From CBDBES01 sp965204465 (lineage in GTDB: Bacteria > Spirochaetota > Leptospiria > Turneriellales > CBDBES01), in assembly GCA_965204465.1 (NCBI GenBank), contig CBDBES010000002.1, positions 434,001 to 498,000 on the forward strand: a DNA stretch of 64,000 nt, given 5' to 3'. A model generated the notes under the pieces. That model was given only the letters and a program-made list of their open reading frames with translations, was not told the origin of the DNA and did no database searches. A program made the translations under genes and the position numbers. Every line of letters starts with the position of its first letter. The stretch's first letter is position 1. This document shows positions 62,649-64,000 of the stretch, in pieces.

Positions 62649-63428
62649 CTACATTACGGTTTTCATTTGACTCAGACGACCACGCAAACGCATAATCGCT
62701 TTTGTATGCAATTGAGAAACTCTTGATTCAGTTACCTCCAAGACTTCCCCTATCTCTTTTAGAGTAAGGTCTTCATAGTAATATAGCACTACTACTTTTT
62801 TTTCTTTTTCTGGTAATTTTTTGATGGCCTCAACAATTATATTTTTTATTTCTTCTCTTTCAATCATAGCATCTGGATTCATACTTTGGGGTGATTCAAT
62901 TGTTTCCATTAAAGAGAGTTCTTCAGAATCGTTATTTCCATACCAAATGTCATTTAAAGAGACCAGACTAGCTCCTGATATTTTAGAGACCAACTGATGA
63001 AATTCCTCCAAAGAAAGGTCCATTTCTTTGGCAATTTCTTCATCATCCACCGTTCTACCCACTTTATTCTCAAGTTCAACAATGGCTTTTTCCACATCTT
63101 TGGCCTTCTGTCTTATGGAACGGGGGATCCAATCAATGGAGCGCAATTCATCAAAAATAGCTCCTCTTACCCTTGTCATTGCATAAGTTTTAAATTTAAC
63201 TTCTTTTGCTGGATCAAATTTAGTGATCGCATCAAAAAGGCCAAAAATTCCATAACTCACCAGATCATCAAATTCTACATTATTAGGCATTCCAACGGCT
63301 ACCTTACCAGCCACATACTTCACTAAAGGAGCATACTTTTCTATGAAATATTCTCTAATTTTAAGAGAACTTGTCTCCCTGTATTCCTTCCACAGATCGT
63401 TCTCATCTCTAGCATCGAATTCTTTCAT
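62649..63428 (-). CDS. fliA: FliA/WhiG-type RNA polymerase sigma factor
   Basis: The 259-aa sigma-28-family factor directs transcription of late motility genes in flagellated bacteria. Region 2 is KYAPLVKYVAGKVAVGMPNN, FDDLVSYGIFGLFDAITKFD and FKTYAMTRVRGAIFDELRSI with DWIPRS; region 3 is VGRTVDDEEIAKEMDLSLEE; region 4 is LPEKEKKVVVLYYYEDLTLK and VTESRVSQLHTKAIMRLRGR. The start MKEFDARDE is chosen over an ATG five codons earlier. It leads an operon with ribosomal methylation, envelope and lysine genes; no flagellar gene is visible in the window. Confidence 0.94.
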   Translation of the reverse strand: MKEFDARDENDLWKEYRETSSLKIREYFIEKYAPLVKYVAGKVAVGMPNNVEFDDLVSYGIFGLFDAITKFDPAKEVKFKTYAMTRVRGAIFDELRSIDWIPRSIRQKAKDVEKAIVELENKVGRTVDDEEIAKEMDLSLEEFHQLVSKISGASLVSLNDIWYGNNDSEELSLMETIESPQSMNPDAMIEREEIKNIIVEAIKKLPEKEKKVVVLYYYEDLTLKEIGEVLEVTESRVSQLHTKAIMRLRGRLSQMKTVM

Positions 63429-63443
63429 TGTTCTACTAAGCAT

Positions 63444-63680
63444 ACTATGTACTTTTTATCAAATTATAATATCCTTATTTTAAATTATTTTGACTTAAAT
63501 TTGTAAGAATAAGACAATAATGTTATTTTTGAAAGAATGTCAACCAATAATAATATAGTTTTCACATAAAAATAATAATATTTTGTCGGTTTTATTTTTT
63601 TTATATTTCATTTTGTTTCTTTTAGAATCATCATGTCTTTCTATCTATGCATAAAAAACAGAATAAGAAACATATAAAAT
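63444..63680. other. AT-rich spacer upstream of fliA
   Basis: About 240 bp of very AT-rich sequence without a supported coding frame or repeat. The fliA promoter probably lies here, but several equally weak hexamer pairs prevent a choice. Confidence 0.4.
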
Positions 63681-63998
63681 TTAGAGTTTCTTAAAAACCA
63701 AGGTAGTGAAAACTCTTATACCCAGAATCTTAAAAATCAGTTTACCATTTGTGACTATTTGAGCTGGAGATATACCGGAAAGCTTGTTTGAATCTCTGCC
63801 TGTTGAAGTGATTATATCTTTTGTTTCCCACTCTACTTTATAACTTTCTCCATTTGAGAAGCCCATGCCTACAAATGGAGAAGCATTTCTATGGTATACT
63901 TCCCCCTGCTGTACCTTGGAAGGAATACTTACCGTTACATCATTCATTCCATTTTCTTGATCTAAATATAGCAAAACAATGAAAGAATTTTGAGTTAC
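63681..63998 (-). CDS. C-terminal part of an unknown gene (5' end beyond right edge)
   Basis: The minus-strand frame is open from the right edge to the stop at 63681-63683, so only the last ~105 residues are visible. They include NDVTVSIPSKVQQGEVYHRN, VGMGFSNGESYKVEWETKDI and GKLIFKILGIRVFTTLVFKK, which look like beta-rich secreted or surface protein sequence. I do not recognise the family. Confidence 0.5.
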   Translation of the reverse strand, partial: VTQNSFIVLLYLDQENGMNDVTVSIPSKVQQGEVYHRNASPFVGMGFSNGESYKVEWETKDIITSTGRDSNKLSGISPAQIVTNGKLIFKILGIRVFTTLVFKKL

Positions 63999-64000
63999 AT

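Noticed and set aside
1..64000. tRNA, rRNA or tmRNA genes
   Set aside because: TTCGAAT-like strings occur only inside protein genes (e.g. 6683, 50503) and no cloverleaf could be drawn around them.
1..64000. CRISPR array
   Set aside because: No regularly spaced direct repeats or cas genes; the repeats present are dispersed mobile-element parts.

Overview
The window is an AT-rich (about one third G+C by eye), gene-dense piece of a diderm bacterial chromosome. A spirochaete, probably on the Leptospirales side, fits best: a LIC10091-type lipoprotein, exported HEAT-repeat proteins, a bactofilin next to a LysM/M23 endopeptidase, a WhiG/FliA-type motility sigma factor in an operon with diaminopimelate and cell-wall genes, BamA and TonB-dependent uptake. 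The assignment is inference; there is no rRNA gene here to settle it.

Layout. 0-8.3 kb: end of a RibD-like gene, a small FtsB-like protein, uvrB, tatA-tatC, a TPR protein with a degenerate Mrr-like tail, and a catalytically decayed NTE/patatin-like protein. 8.3-8.9 kb: a decayed glycosyltransferase. 8.9-17.2 kb: bamA-serB, then on the minus strand ggt, an ABC-2 exporter and an orphan MlaF-like ATPase. 17.6-22.6 kb: a cobalamin island with a DUF6580 membrane protein, a BtuF-like protein, and a riboswitch-controlled btuB plus beta-propeller lipoprotein (BtuG-like). 22.7-27.1 kb: serC and the minus-strand operon SDR, cytochrome c'-like protein, lepB, dgt. 27.2-29.0 kb: an IS481-like element, a deleted IS1182-type element and a structured RNA candidate. 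29.1-33.6 kb: pyrG-nth, rpmF, bactofilin-M23. 33.8-35.6 kb: a solitary DNA methyltransferase and the second copy of the RNA candidate. 35.6-41.5 kb: lipoprotein, purM-rlpA, rpsU-capA, LIC10091-type protein and a GT2-GtrA glycosyltransferase. 41.8-44.2 kb: dnaN-recF without dnaA or gyrB. 44.5-47.9 kb: an RRM protein, a larger IS1182 remnant, a HEAT lipoprotein and trkH. 48.1-53.1 kb: CIRCE-hrcA-grpE-dnaK-dnaJ. 53.2-57.3 kb: Gfo/Idh/MocA oxidoreductase, lone lipoyl domain, hydrolase, CapD-like dehydratase, STAS protein. 57.3-64 kb: minus-strand operon fliA-ksgA-HEAT-amidase-GerMN-lysA, and one gene running off the right edge.

Main discovery candidate: two copies (28920-29033 and 35386-35499) of a 114-nt element in which three helices occupy the same places with different primary sequence. 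An 11-bp outer stem encloses an 8-9-bp stem, whose loop pairs over about 18 bp with the 3' tail that ends in a T-run. The architecture is an H-type pseudoknot supported by many compensatory differences, and I do not recognise it as a known RNA family.

The window also holds four copies of a deleted IS1182-type element (three share one deletion junction at 234-235 bp, one is 579 bp), an IS481-like element flanked by 17-bp direct repeats, and a recurrent AACCAATG end motif shared by these mobile sequences.
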